DNA of 64,000 nt. It comes from Micromonospora sp. LH3U1. Lineage in GTDB: Bacteria; Actinomycetota; Actinomycetes; Mycobacteriales; Micromonosporaceae. The stretch covers positions 930,001 through 994,000 of the forward strand of contig NZ_CP116936.1 in assembly GCF_028475105.1 (NCBI RefSeq), read 5' to 3'. Positions within the stretch are counted from its first letter, which is position 1, and each line of letters starts with the position of its first letter. Of the stretch, positions 50,709 through 61,283 are shown piece by piece. The notes beneath the pieces were generated by a model. It ran no database searches. It saw only the letters and a program-made list of their open reading frames with translations, and was not told where the DNA came from. A program made the translations under genes and the position numbers.

Positions 50709-51929
50709 ATGACGGAACTGGTCGGTCTCGACGACGTGCGGGCTGCACGGGAACTGCTCGCTGGCGTCATCCGGACCACCCCGCTGGAGCCCTCCCGTCC
50801 GCTGAGCGCGGCGCTGGGCGGGCCGACCTGGCTCAAGTGCGAGAACGTGCAGCGCGCCGGCTCGTACAAGGTGCGGGGCGCGTACGTGCGGATCTCCCGG
50901 TTGTCGGCGGCGGAGCGGGAGCGCGGCGTGGTCGCGGCGAGCGCGGGCAACCACGCGCAGGGTGTGGCCCTCGCCGCCGGCTTGGTCGGCACGCACGCCA
51001 CCGTGTTCATGCCGGTCAACGCGCCGCTGCCGAAGGTTGCCGCCACCAAGGGGTACGGCGCGCAGATCGAGTTGGTCGGCAACACCGTCGACGAGTCGCT
51101 GGTCGCCGCGCACACGTACGCCGAGCGCACCGGCGCGGTGCTGATCCACCCGTTCGACCACTTCGATGTGATCGCCGGTCAGGGCACAGTGGCCCTGGAG
51201 ATCCTCGAACAGTGCCCCGAGGTCAAGACGATCATCACCGGGGTGGGTGGCGGCGGTCTGATCTCGGGCATGGCGGTGGCCGTGAAGGCATTGCGGCCGG
51301 ACGTCCGGATCATCGGCGTCCAGGCGGCCGGGGCTGCGGCGTTCCCGCCCTCGCTGCTGGCCGGGGAGCCGGTCCGGCTGCCCGCCTTCTCCACCATCGC
51401 CGACGGCATCGCGGTCGGCCGGCCGGGGGAGATCACCTTCAGCCACGTGCGCAAGCTGGTCGACGAGATCGTCACGGTCTCCGAGGAGGACATCTCCCGG
51501 GCGCTGTTGATGCTGCTGGAGCGCGGTAAGCAGGTGGTCGAGCCGGCCGGCGCGGTCGGCGTCGCCGCGTTGCTGGCGGGCGTGGTCGAGGTGGAGACGC
51601 CGGTGGTGGCGGTGCTTTCCGGCGGCAACATCGACCCGTTGCTGATGATGCGGGTGATCGAGCACGGGCTGGCCGCCGCAGGTCGCTATCTGCGGGTGAC
51701 CGTGCGCTGCTCGGACCGGCCGGGGCAACTCGCGTCGCTGCTCAGCCAGATCGCCGAGCACCGGGCCAACGTGGTGGACGTGGAACACCAGCGAGCCAAC
51801 CCGCACCTCAGCCTCGGCGAGGTGGAGGTCGCGCTGTCGGTGGAGACCCGGGGCGTGGAGCACTCGGACACGCTCATCAGCGCGTTGCGGGCCAGCGGCT
51901 ACCAGGTGGTCTTCGCCGCCGAGGCGTGA
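50709..51929 (+). CDS. ilvA: Threonine ammonia-lyase (threonine deaminase)
   Basis: 406 aa from ATG 50709. PLP enzyme converting threonine to 2-oxobutyrate for isoleucine synthesis. Lys54 in AGSYKVRGAY, the phosphate loop ASAGNHAQGVA and the GVGGGGLISGM loop are present. A single C-terminal ACT-like domain (about 330-406, VTVRCSDRPGQLASLLSQIA) resembles the shorter, TdcB/IlvA1-type enzyme with one regulatory domain. Isoleucine feedback is plausible but unproven. Converges on greA. Confidence 0.93.
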   Translation: MTELVGLDDVRAARELLAGVIRTTPLEPSRPLSAALGGPTWLKCENVQRAGSYKVRGAYVRISRLSAAERERGVVAASAGNHAQGVALAAGLVGTHATVFMPVNAPLPKVAATKGYGAQIELVGNTVDESLVAAHTYAERTGAVLIHPFDHFDVIAGQGTVALEILEQCPEVKTIITGVGGGGLISGMAVAVKALRPDVRIIGVQAAGAAAFPPSLLAGEPVRLPAFSTIADGIAVGRPGEITFSHVRKLVDEIVTVSEEDISRALLMLLERGKQVVEPAGAVGVAALLAGVVEVETPVVAVLSGGNIDPLLMMRVIEHGLAAAGRYLRVTVRCSDRPGQLASLLSQIAEHRANVVDVEHQRANPHLSLGEVEVALSVETRGVEHSDTLISALRASGYQVVFAAEA

Positions 51930-51990
51930 CACCGGTGGGTGCCACGCCTCGGGAGCGGTGCTTCTGCGCAGGTCGTGCGGCCGGCGATGG

Positions 51991-52488
51991 TCAGCCGGAG
52001 AACGGCTCGAAGCTGACCACGGTCACCTTGATGTCGGCGCCGCTCGGTGCCGTGTAGGTGCAGGTCTGACCGGGCCGGCCGCCCAGGATCGCCTTGCCGA
52101 GCGCTGACTCGGGGCTGTAGACCGTCAGGTCGGTGGTGGCCGCGATCTCCCGCGAGCCGAGCAGGAAGGTCTCGGTGTCGTCGGTGTCGTCGTCGAAGTA
52201 GATCGTCACGACCATGCCGGGCGACACCACGTCCGCCGTCGGCGCCTCGCCGACCTTCGCGGTGCGCAGCAGCTCCTGCAGGTATCGGATGCGACCCTCG
52301 GCCTTGCCCTGCTCCTCGCGGGCGGCGTGGTAGCCACCGTTCTCCTTCAGGTCGCCCTCTTCGCGCCGAGCGTTGATTTCGGCGGCGATCGCCGGACGGT
52401 TGGCGATGTGCTCGTCGAGCTCAGCCTGGAGGCGGTCGTGCGCGTCCTGCGACAGCCAGGTGGCGGGCGCCTCGTTGCCAGTGGACAC
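51991..52488 (-). CDS. greA: Transcription elongation factor GreA
   Basis: 165 aa from GTG 52488 (AGGAG upstream); the further upstream ATG would extend past the conserved start. GreA reactivates backtracked RNA polymerase by stimulating transcript cleavage. The N-terminal coiled coil with its acidic tip (EEGDLKENGGYHAAREEQGK) and the C-terminal FKBP-like domain (VTIYFDDDTDDTETFLLGSR, then SPESALGKAILGGRPGQ) are complete. Adjacent DUF4307 and mca match the Rv1080c-Rv1082 order. Confidence 0.96.
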   Translation of the reverse strand: MSTGNEAPATWLSQDAHDRLQAELDEHIANRPAIAAEINARREEGDLKENGGYHAAREEQGKAEGRIRYLQELLRTAKVGEAPTADVVSPGMVVTIYFDDDTDDTETFLLGSREIAATTDLTVYSPESALGKAILGGRPGQTCTYTAPSGADIKVTVVSFEPFSG

Positions 52489-52644
52489 AGGCGTTCTCCT
52501 CAGTTGTGCGTGGCTGGCTGACAGGTGAATTACCAAGCTACCAGTGCGCTACGACACAGCGTGTCGGCCAACACCGCCGACGTCCGGGTCCGACACCGGG
52601 GACGGCCGCTCATCCAGCTCTGTTCGCGAGGCTGTTCTGGCAGC

Positions 52645-53085
52645 TCAGGACGGGGGTTGGCAGCGCATGACCTCGCCGATGAACGGCCGCGCGGTGGTGG
52701 TCAGGCGGTGCCGGGTCGTGACGTGCCGGTCGCCGGGCTCGGCGGTCACGGTGACCTGTTCGCGGGCCACCTCGGCGCCCGCGCGATCACGGGCACGCAG
52801 CACGCAGAGCGCCGATCCGCCCGGCGGCACGGTCACCCGGAAGTCGACGAGCACCTGGTTGTCCGTGATGTCGGTGTACGTGATCACTTGGGCGTCGTAG
52901 ACCGGGTCGCCGTACTGGCGGTACAGCCGGACCGAGATCACGGTCAGCGTCGCCACGAGCGCCAGCAGCACCAGCGCGGCCAGCAGCGTACGACGGCGTC
53001 CTCCGCCGGATGCCCGGCGGCGGCCGTAGCGGCCAGCCGGGAATATCGGCGCGCTTGGCGAAATTGTGGCGTGCGTCTCGGTCAC
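52645..53085 (-). CDS. DUF4307 domain-containing membrane protein
   Basis: 146 aa from GTG 53085 (AGGAGAT 8 bases upstream). A Gly/Arg-rich cytoplasmic N-terminus, one transmembrane helix (about 33-55) and an extracellular beta-rich domain with two Cys (ALCVLRARD, EVMRCQPPS). The greA-DUF4307-mca order is conserved in actinobacteria. Function unknown. Confidence 0.88.
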   Translation of the reverse strand: MTETHATISPSAPIFPAGRYGRRRASGGGRRRTLLAALVLLALVATLTVISVRLYRQYGDPVYDAQVITYTDITDNQVLVDFRVTVPPGGSALCVLRARDRAGAEVAREQVTVTAEPGDRHVTTRHRLTTTARPFIGEVMRCQPPS

Positions 53086-53290
53086 CGGCGGGTATCTCCT
53101 GGCGTTGTTGTCGGCGGCATCGGCAAGAATGACACAGAGTCCCATCCTCCCACCCGGTCCAGCGGCAGGAATGGCAGGTCATGCCCTGCGCTGCTGACCG
53201 GCGACGGGGTGCGGTGAGGCAAGATCCCGGCAGGTCAGCCGGTCGAGCCCGGTCGGGTCCACCGTCCGGCACAGACGAGGAGCGCCGAAG

Positions 53291-54172
53291 TTGGCAGAGC
53301 AACTGCGTCTCATGGCCGTGCACGCGCACCCGGACGACGAGTCGAGCAAGGGCGCGGCGACGACGGCGAAGTATGTCGCACAGGGGGTGGATGTCCTGGT
53401 CGTGACGTGCACCGGCGGCGAGCGCGGAAGCGTGCTCAACCCCAAACTCGACCGGCCCGACGTGTGGGCCAACATCGCCGACATCCGGCGCGCCGAGATG
53501 GACGCCGCGCGGGCGATCCTCGGCGTCGATCAGGCCTGGCTCGGCTTCGTCGACTCGGGCCTTCCCGAGGGCGATCCGCTGCCGCCGCTGCCGGAGGGCT
53601 GTTTCGCCCTGCAGGACGTCGAGGTGGCCGCCGGCCCGCTGGTGCGGCTGATGCGCGAGTTCCGTCCGCACGTGGTGACCACGTACGACGAAGAGGGCGG
53701 CTACCCGCACCCGGACCACATCATGTGCCACAAGGTCACCGTGGCTGCGTTCGAGGCCGCCGGTGACCCGGAGCGTTACCCGGAGCTGGGCGCACCCTGG
53801 CAGCCCCTGAAGCTCTACTACGACATCGGCTTCTCCAAGGCCAAGATCATGGCCCTGCACGAGGGCATGCTGGCCGCGGGTCTGGAGTCGCCCTACGAGG
53901 AGTGGCTCAAGCGGTGGGAGGATCGGCCGGACAAGGGCCCGCGGGTCACCACGCGGGTGGAGTGCGCCGAATACTTCCCGGTCCGCGACGACGCGCTGCG
54001 CGCCCACGCCACCCAGGTCGACCCGGACGGCTTCTGGTTCCACGTTCCTATGGACCTGCAGCGGCGTGCCTGGCCGACCGAGGATTACGAGCTGGCCCGC
54101 TCGGTGGTCGACAGCCCGCTGCCCGAGTCCGATCTCTTCGCGGGGGTGCGGGAGACGGCGCACGCACGCTGA
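53291..54172 (+). CDS. mca: Mycothiol S-conjugate amidase Mca
   Basis: 293 aa from TTG 53291 with GAGGAG upstream. Zinc enzyme that cleaves mycothiol conjugates to a mercapturic acid and GlcN-inositol, detoxifying electrophiles and antibiotics. Zinc motif HAHPDDE (11-17), HPDH (140-143) and the [11 protein letters not shown] loop. The presence of mca places the organism among mycothiol-producing actinobacteria. Divergent from DUF4307; followed 48 bases later by a small membrane protein. Confidence 0.96.
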   Translation: MAEQLRLMAVHAHPDDESSKGAATTAKYVAQGVDVLVVTCTGGERGSVLNPKLDRPDVWANIADIRRAEMDAARAILGVDQAWLGFVDSGLPEGDPLPPLPEGCFALQDVEVAAGPLVRLMREFRPHVVTTYDEEGGYPHPDHIMCHKVTVAAFEAAGDPERYPELGAPWQPLKLYYDIGFSKAKIMALHEGMLAAGLESPYEEWLKRWEDRPDKGPRVTTRVECAEYFPVRDDALRAHATQVDPDGFWFHVPMDLQRRAWPTEDYELARSVVDSPLPESDLFAGVRETAHAR

Positions 54173-54220
54173 TTCCGGCCAGGGCTACCCTGGTCACCAA
54201 CCGCACATCGGAGGAACGCC

Positions 54221-54514
54221 ATGCTGACCACTGCCCAGGTGCTCGCGGAGAACAACTTCGGGGACACCCGCACGGGTGGTCTGGCCGGGCCGATGGGCCT
54301 CTTCCTCATCCTGCTGCTGGCCACCGCGACCATCCTGCTAATCCGCAACATGAACGCTCGGCTGCGCCGTCTGCCTGACCGGTTTCCGCAGCAGACGGGG
54401 CCGGCCGACCCGACCAGGGCCGATGCGGTAGTCGTCGATCCGACAGACGGGACCGGAGAGCGTGATTCATCCACGCCCGCTCCCAATGGGCACCAGCAGC
54501 ACCGGAACGGGTAG
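54221..54514 (+). CDS. Small single-pass membrane protein (Rv1083-like)
   Basis: 97 aa from ATG 54221 (GGAGG upstream). One transmembrane helix (about 25-42) and a hydrophilic Pro/Asp/Thr-rich C-terminus; no signal peptide. It follows mca, as the small protein Rv1083 does in M. tuberculosis. Function unknown. Confidence 0.82.
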   Translation: MLTTAQVLAENNFGDTRTGGLAGPMGLFLILLLATATILLIRNMNARLRRLPDRFPQQTGPADPTRADAVVVDPTDGTGERDSSTPAPNGHQQHRNG

Positions 54515-54536
54515 TCAGCGCATGATTCACGCTGAA

Positions 54537-54568
54537 CCGGGTGGTCGCCCCCTGTTGCGGCCACCCCG
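54537..54568 (+). terminator. Terminator after the mca-small protein pair
   Basis: CCGGGTGGTCGC (54537-54548) pairs with GCGGCCACCCCG (54557-54568), with one mismatch around an 8-base loop, followed by TTTGG. Confidence 0.7.
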
Positions 54569-54589
54569 TTTGGCTTAGCCTTCCGCCGG

Positions 54590-54606
54590 GGGGACCAAAA
54601 GTCCCC
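54590..54606. promoter_or_regulatory. GGGGAC-N5-GTCCCC palindrome, DosR-box-like
   Basis: Perfect 6-bp arms with CAAAA between, 88 bases before the GGDEF-EAL start. It resembles the DevR/DosR dormancy box (GGGAC..GTCCC core) but has one extra central base. Could equally be a hairpin in the leader. Confidence 0.4.
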
Positions 54607-54631
54607 GAGCCGTGTGCGGGAGGGGGCGCCG

Positions 54632-54697
54632 ATGACCAGCACAGCACCGGCCGCCCGCCGCAACGTCGGTCGGTCGGCTGACGGGGGAGGTCGATGA
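54632..54697 (+). CDS. Possible 21-residue leader peptide of the GGDEF-EAL gene
   Basis: ATG 54632 has a strong ribosome-binding site (GGGAGGGGG, about 6 bases upstream). The frame reads MTSTAPAARRNVGRSADGGG then Arg and TGA (54695-54697), overlapping the ATG of the next gene as ATGA. This arrangement suggests a translated, coupled leader; it may also be chance. Confidence 0.4.
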   Translation: MTSTAPAARRNVGRSADGGGR

Positions 54698-57225
54698 CCT
54701 CCGGCCCGGCCGGCGACCCGTTCGACCGGCTCGGGGTGCGTGGCACACCGGGCCCGCTGCTCGTGCTCACCGCCGCCGTCACGCTGACCGCCATGGTCGC
54801 CGCTGCGGTCGGGTTGACCCTCCCGGCCAGGCTCCCGGCCGACGACCCTCTCGGGGGTCCGGCCCGCTTCGGCATCGCTGTCGCTGTCCTCGCTCTGGCC
54901 CAGCTCGCCCGGCTACGGTTCCGCTCGGCCGCGGGCATGGTCAGCATCACGTGGGGCGAGGCGGCGCTGATCGTCTGCCTCTACCTGACGCCGGCCGGCT
55001 GGCTGCCGTCCGCCACGCTGCTCGGCACCGGGCTGGCCTGGACGATGCTGTCGCTGCACAACGACCGCCGTCCGGCGCTGGAGATCGTCCGGATCGCCGC
55101 GTCGCTGGCCGCCGCGTCGGCACTGGCCGTCTCCGTGACCACCGCGCTCGGGCGGCCACTGCTCGCCCCGCCCACCCCGATGCTGGCGGTGGCCGTGATC
55201 GCCGGCTCGGTGACGTACCTGCTGGTGACCGCCTGGTTGGGTGGGGTGACGCTGGGCCTGCGGCACGGGCTGCCGATCGGGCCGCCGCTGCTCGCCGCGC
55301 TGCGCGGCAAGCTCCTGATGTTCGTCGGCAACGTGGCGGTCGGCCTTGTGGTGGTCGCTCTGCTGGAGCTCGACCCGCGCTGGTTGCTGCTTCTACCGCC
55401 GCTGCTCTGGCTGTTGCAGCAGACCTACCGCTACCGGCTGCGCTCCGATCAGGAGCGCCGCACCTGGCGGGCGTTCGCCGAGGCCACGGCGGCCCTCAAC
55501 CAGCTCGACGAGCGGGGCGTGGCCAGCGCCGCGGTCACCGGGGCGCTGACGCTGTTCAACGCCGAACTGGTGGACGTCGACGTGGCTCGGGCTGACGGCC
55601 GGTGGTGCCGATACCGGGGCGACGCCAGCGGTCAGCTGGTCGACCGTGAGACGGGCCCACCGGACCAGTCGGAGCCGGACGAGCACGAGCTGAGCCGGGC
55701 ACTGTCGGTCGGTGCGGCACCGGTCGGTCGGCTGCGGGTCCGGTTCCCCCGCTCGGCCCCGCCCAGCGCCCGGGAACGCGACGCGGTGGCCGCGTTCGGC
55801 GACGCGCTCGCTGCCGCGTTGCACGACGCGGCAACTCACCGCGAGCTGCGGCTGGTCACCGCCCGCTCGTCGTACGAGGCGGTGCACGACCCGCTCACCG
55901 GTCTGGTCAACCGGGCGGCGATGCTCGGCAAGGGCGATCAGTCGTTGCGGCAGCTCGCGCACGATCACCCGGTGGCGTTGCTGCTGCTGGACATCAACCA
56001 GTTCAAGGAAGTCAACGACACCCTCGGCCACGCTGCGGGCGACCAGCTGCTGCGGCTGACCGCGAACCGGCTCAACGCGCTGGTCCGCCCTGGCGACCTG
56101 CTCGGCCGGCTCGGCGGCGACGAGTTCGCCCTGCTGCTCACCGCGGTGCCGGTGCTCGGCGACCGCGCCGCCCCGATGGCTCACGCGTTGCGCCAGGCCC
56201 GCGAGATCGCCGAGCGGCTGGCCGCGCCGACCGAGGTCGCCGGCGTACGGATGTCGATCGAGGTCTCCGTCGGAGTGGTGGTGGCCAACGCCGGCACCGC
56301 CGACCTGACCGAGCTGCTGCGCAGGGCCGACATCGCCATGTACCAGGCCAAGGAGGGCGGCGGCAACGTCGCCGCGTACGACGGCACCCGGGACGCGGCC
56401 AGCACCGACCAGCTCGCCCTGCTGGCCGAGCTACGCGAGGCGTTGAAGGTCGACGATCAGCTGGTGCTGGCGTTGCAGCCGGCGGTCGACCTCGCTACGG
56501 GTGCGCCCACCGGCGTGGAGGCGCTGATCCGCTGGCAGCACCCCCGGCGGGGGTGGCTGAGCCCGGCCGACTTCATCCGGCCGGTGGAAAACAGCGAGCA
56601 GCTCGGCACCTTCACCCGCTACGTGCTGGACAAGGCGCTCGGCGTGGCCGCCGGCTGGGCCCGCGAAGGGTTGGACGTCCCGATCTCGGTCAACCTGTCG
56701 GCGCGCAGCCTCCTCGACCCCCGGCTGCCGGCGGAGATCGCCGACGCGCTGCGCCGCCATCAGGTGCCACCGCGCCGGCTCGTCCTGGAGATCACCGAGA
56801 CGGTGGTGATGAGTGAGCTGGAGGTCATCGACGAGGTGCTGGCCACCCTCCGGTCGATGGGCGTGCAGCTCGCGGTCGACGACTTCGGCACGGGCTTCTC
56901 CTCGTTGACCTTCCTCACCCGGATCGCGGTCGACGAGTTGAAGGTGGACCGCTCGTTCGTGATCCGGATGGCCGACTCGCCGGAGGCCGCGGCGATCGTA
57001 CGGACGACCGTGGGCCTCGCCCACGAGCTGGGGCTGCGCGTGGTCGCCGAAGGCGTGGAGACCGCCGAGCAGCGGATGGCCCTGGCCGAGCTGGGGTGCA
57101 CCTCCGCACAGGGCTACCACTTCTTCAAGCCGATGCCGGCGGACAAGATCGGCGCGGTGCTGGGGTCGCTGCGCGACTCGGCGGAGTCGAACGTGTTCCG
57201 GCTGCGCGCCGACGGCGCCTCCTGA
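54694..57225 (+). CDS. Membrane GGDEF-EAL cyclic-di-GMP signalling protein
   Basis: 843 aa. Seven to eight transmembrane helices (about 20-245) form a MASE-like sensor; a GAF-like region (about 255-385) follows, then GGDEF (GGDEF at 474-478, with the RxxD inhibitory site RPGD at 465-468) and EAL (EAL at 609-611, DDFGTG at 729-734). Both catalytic signatures are intact, so cyclase, phosphodiesterase or both may be active. In Streptomyces, c-di-GMP controls development through BldD. Start ATG 54694 overlaps a short upstream frame. The following DUF255 gene is 28 bases away. Confidence 0.95.
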   Translation: MTSGPAGDPFDRLGVRGTPGPLLVLTAAVTLTAMVAAAVGLTLPARLPADDPLGGPARFGIAVAVLALAQLARLRFRSAAGMVSITWGEAALIVCLYLTPAGWLPSATLLGTGLAWTMLSLHNDRRPALEIVRIAASLAAASALAVSVTTALGRPLLAPPTPMLAVAVIAGSVTYLLVTAWLGGVTLGLRHGLPIGPPLLAALRGKLLMFVGNVAVGLVVVALLELDPRWLLLLPPLLWLLQQTYRYRLRSDQERRTWRAFAEATAALNQLDERGVASAAVTGALTLFNAELVDVDVARADGRWCRYRGDASGQLVDRETGPPDQSEPDEHELSRALSVGAAPVGRLRVRFPRSAPPSARERDAVAAFGDALAAALHDAATHRELRLVTARSSYEAVHDPLTGLVNRAAMLGKGDQSLRQLAHDHPVALLLLDINQFKEVNDTLGHAAGDQLLRLTANRLNALVRPGDLLGRLGGDEFALLLTAVPVLGDRAAPMAHALRQAREIAERLAAPTEVAGVRMSIEVSVGVVVANAGTADLTELLRRADIAMYQAKEGGGNVAAYDGTRDAASTDQLALLAELREALKVDDQLVLALQPAVDLATGAPTGVEALIRWQHPRRGWLSPADFIRPVENSEQLGTFTRYVLDKALGVAAGWAREGLDVPISVNLSARSLLDPRLPAEIADALRRHQVPPRRLVLEITETVVMSELEVIDEVLATLRSMGVQLAVDDFGTGFSSLTFLTRIAVDELKVDRSFVIRMADSPEAAAIVRTTVGLAHELGLRVVAEGVETAEQRMALAELGCTSAQGYHFFKPMPADKIGAVLGSLRDSAESNVFRLRADGAS

Positions 57226-57253
57226 CCGCACCCGGAGGCACTATGGTCGGCGG

Positions 57254-59290
<2,037 letters not shown>

Positions 59291-59421
59291 GCCCACCGCG
59301 ACCGACGTAGCGCCCGGTAGTCGCCCGCAGTCCGTGACCACTGCCACCCGGTCGGTTGGCGGACTGCGAGCGCCGGCCCTCCGGGTGGGTGGGTCGGCGG
59401 CCCGGATAGGCTGGCCGCGCT

Positions 59422-60597
59422 ATGGATTCCCGTACCGGTCTGCCTGTTGTCGGCATGGTGGGTGGCGGCCAGTTGGCCCGAATGACCCATCAGGCCGCGA
59501 TCGCCCTCGGCCAGTCACTGCGTGTGCTCGCGACCGCCCCCGACGACGGTGCGGCGCTTGTCGCCGCCGACGTCCAGTACGGCGACCACACCGACCTGGC
59601 CGCCCTGCGTACCTTCGCCAAGGGCTGCGACGTCGTCACCTTCGACCACGAGCATGTGCCCTCCGAGCACATCCGCACGCTGGCGGCGGAAGGGGTGACC
59701 CTGTACCCGCCGGCCGACGCGCTGCTGCACGCCCAGGACAAGCAGGTCATGCGGGAACGCCTGACCGAGCTGGGTGCGCCCAACCCGGCGTGGCGGCCGG
59801 TCGGCGAGCCCGCCGACCTGGTCGGCTTCGGCGAGCAGGTCGGTTGGCCGGTGGTGCTCAAGGCGGCGCGGGGTGGCTACGACGGCCGGGGCGTCTGGAT
59901 GGTCGACGACGCCGCCCAGGCCGCCGAGCTGGCCGCCACGCTGCTCGCCAACGGCACCCGGCTGATCGTCGAGGAGCGGGTGCCGTTGCGCCGGGAGTTG
60001 GCCGTGCAGGTGGCCCGGTCGCCGTTCGGTCAGGTGGCCGCGTACCCGGTGGTCGAGACGGTGCAGCGGGACGGCATCAACGTGGAGGTGCTGGCCCCGG
60101 CGCCCGGCCTGGACGAGGAACTGGCGGTCGCCGCCCAGCAACTCGCCATCGACCTGGCCACCGCGCTCGGGGTGATCGGCCTGCTGGCCGTCGAGCTGTT
60201 CGAGGTGCGCGACGACGCCGGCCGGCCCGCGATCGTGGTCAACGAGCTGGCGATGCGCCCACACAACTCCGGGCACTGGACCATCGAAGGTGCCCGGACC
60301 TCGCAGTTCGAGCAGCACCTGCGGGCAGTGCTGGACTACCCGATGGGCGACACCGCGCTGACCGCGCCGGTAGTGGTGATGGCCAACGTGCTGGGCGGCG
60401 AGCCGGGTGGCATGTCGATCGACGAGCGGCTGCACCACCTCTTCGCCGCCGAGCCGGGTGCCAAGGTGCACCTCTACGGCAAGCAGGTGCGACCCGGTCG
60501 GAAGATCGGGCACGTCACGGTGCTCGGCGACGACCTGGATGACGTACGGGCGCGGGCCGCGCGGGCCGCACGCTGGCTGCGCGAGGGGCACGAGTGA
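59422..60597 (+). CDS. purK: N5-carboxyaminoimidazole ribonucleotide synthase PurK
   Basis: 391 aa. ATP-grasp ligase that carboxylates AIR with bicarbonate in de novo purine synthesis. [14 protein letters not shown] at the N-terminus, the ATP-grasp core [19 protein letters not shown] and [18 protein letters not shown] with FEQHLRAV are all present. First gene of a purK-purE operon; its stop lies in a repeated junction element. Confidence 0.96.
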   Translation: MDSRTGLPVVGMVGGGQLARMTHQAAIALGQSLRVLATAPDDGAALVAADVQYGDHTDLAALRTFAKGCDVVTFDHEHVPSEHIRTLAAEGVTLYPPADALLHAQDKQVMRERLTELGAPNPAWRPVGEPADLVGFGEQVGWPVVLKAARGGYDGRGVWMVDDAAQAAELAATLLANGTRLIVEERVPLRRELAVQVARSPFGQVAAYPVVETVQRDGINVEVLAPAPGLDEELAVAAQQLAIDLATALGVIGLLAVELFEVRDDAGRPAIVVNELAMRPHNSGHWTIEGARTSQFEQHLRAVLDYPMGDTALTAPVVVMANVLGGEPGGMSIDERLHHLFAAEPGAKVHLYGKQVRPGRKIGHVTVLGDDLDDVRARAARAARWLREGHE

Positions 60598-60632
60598 GCC
60601 TTCGAACCCCGCCGGTCGCCGACGAAGGAGGG
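60592..60632 (+). repeat. Junction repeat J2 between purK and purE
   Basis: Resembles J1 (32094-32133) over about 40 bases, sharing GAGTGAGC and CCCCGC cores. It begins in the purK stop and ends at the purE ribosome-binding site AAGGAGG. Confidence 0.55.
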
Positions 60633-60638
60633 ACCGGA

Positions 60639-61130
60639 GTGAGCATGGTCGGGCTGATCATGGGTAGCGACTCGGACTGGCCGACCATGCGGGCGGCCGC
60701 CGAGGTGTTGGATGACTTCGGCGTGGCGTACGAGGTGCGGGTGATCTCGGCGCATCGGACTCCGGTCGCCATGATCGAGTACGGGCGCGGCGCCGCCGAC
60801 CGGGGCCTGAAGGTGATCATCGCTGGGGCCGGCGGTGCTGCGGCACTGCCGGGCATGGTCGCCTCGGTGACGCCGTTGCCGGTGATCGGTGTGCCGGTGC
60901 CGCTGAAGCACCTCGACGGCATGGACTCGCTGCTGTCCATCGTGCAGATGCCGGCCGGGGTTCCGGTCGCCACCGTGTCGATCGGCAACGCCCGTAACGC
61001 CGGCCTGCTCGCCGTACGGATCCTCGGCGCCAACGACGAGAACCTCCGCGCCAAGATGACGACCTACCAGCAGGACCTGGAAAAGCTGGTAGCCACAAAA
61101 GAAGCAGCCCTCCAAGCAACCCTCCAGTAA
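60639..61130 (+). CDS. purE: N5-carboxyaminoimidazole ribonucleotide mutase PurE
   Basis: 163 aa from GTG 60639, preceded by AAGGAGG at about 7 bases; the alternative GTG 60594 overlaps the purK stop but would add residues encoded by repeat J2. Converts N5-CAIR to CAIR. Signatures: [20 protein letters not shown] and [14 protein letters not shown]. Length fits the class I enzyme. Downstream repeat R8 may terminate it. Confidence 0.95.
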   Translation: MSMVGLIMGSDSDWPTMRAAAEVLDDFGVAYEVRVISAHRTPVAMIEYGRGAADRGLKVIIAGAGGAAALPGMVASVTPLPVIGVPVPLKHLDGMDSLLSIVQMPAGVPVATVSIGNARNAGLLAVRILGANDENLRAKMTTYQQDLEKLVATKEAALQATLQ

Positions 61131-61162
61131 CCCCGCGCCCCACCCCCTGCCCTCTGCTCCCT

Positions 61163-61233
61163 GCGATCTTGCACTTGCGGTCGTTGCTTCGCGGCATTTG
61201 CCCCTTATGCCGCGACAGAAAGTGCAAGATCGC
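61163..61233. repeat. GATC-bounded palindromic element R8
   Basis: GCGATCTTGCACTT (61163-61176) is perfectly complementary to 61220-61233; an inner GCGGCAT/ATGCCGC pair (61191-61197, 61207-61213) closes a 9-base loop. Lies between the convergent purE and large membrane-protein genes and may end both transcripts. Confidence 0.87.
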
Positions 61234-61283
61234 GCGAGGCAATGCGTACCCCATCACCTACGCCGTGGGGACCCTCGGGTTCG

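Noticed and set aside
54569..54693. A c-di-GMP riboswitch upstream of the GGDEF-EAL gene
   Set aside because: I cannot find the conserved GEMM core; only a short hairpin and a mini-ORF are visible.
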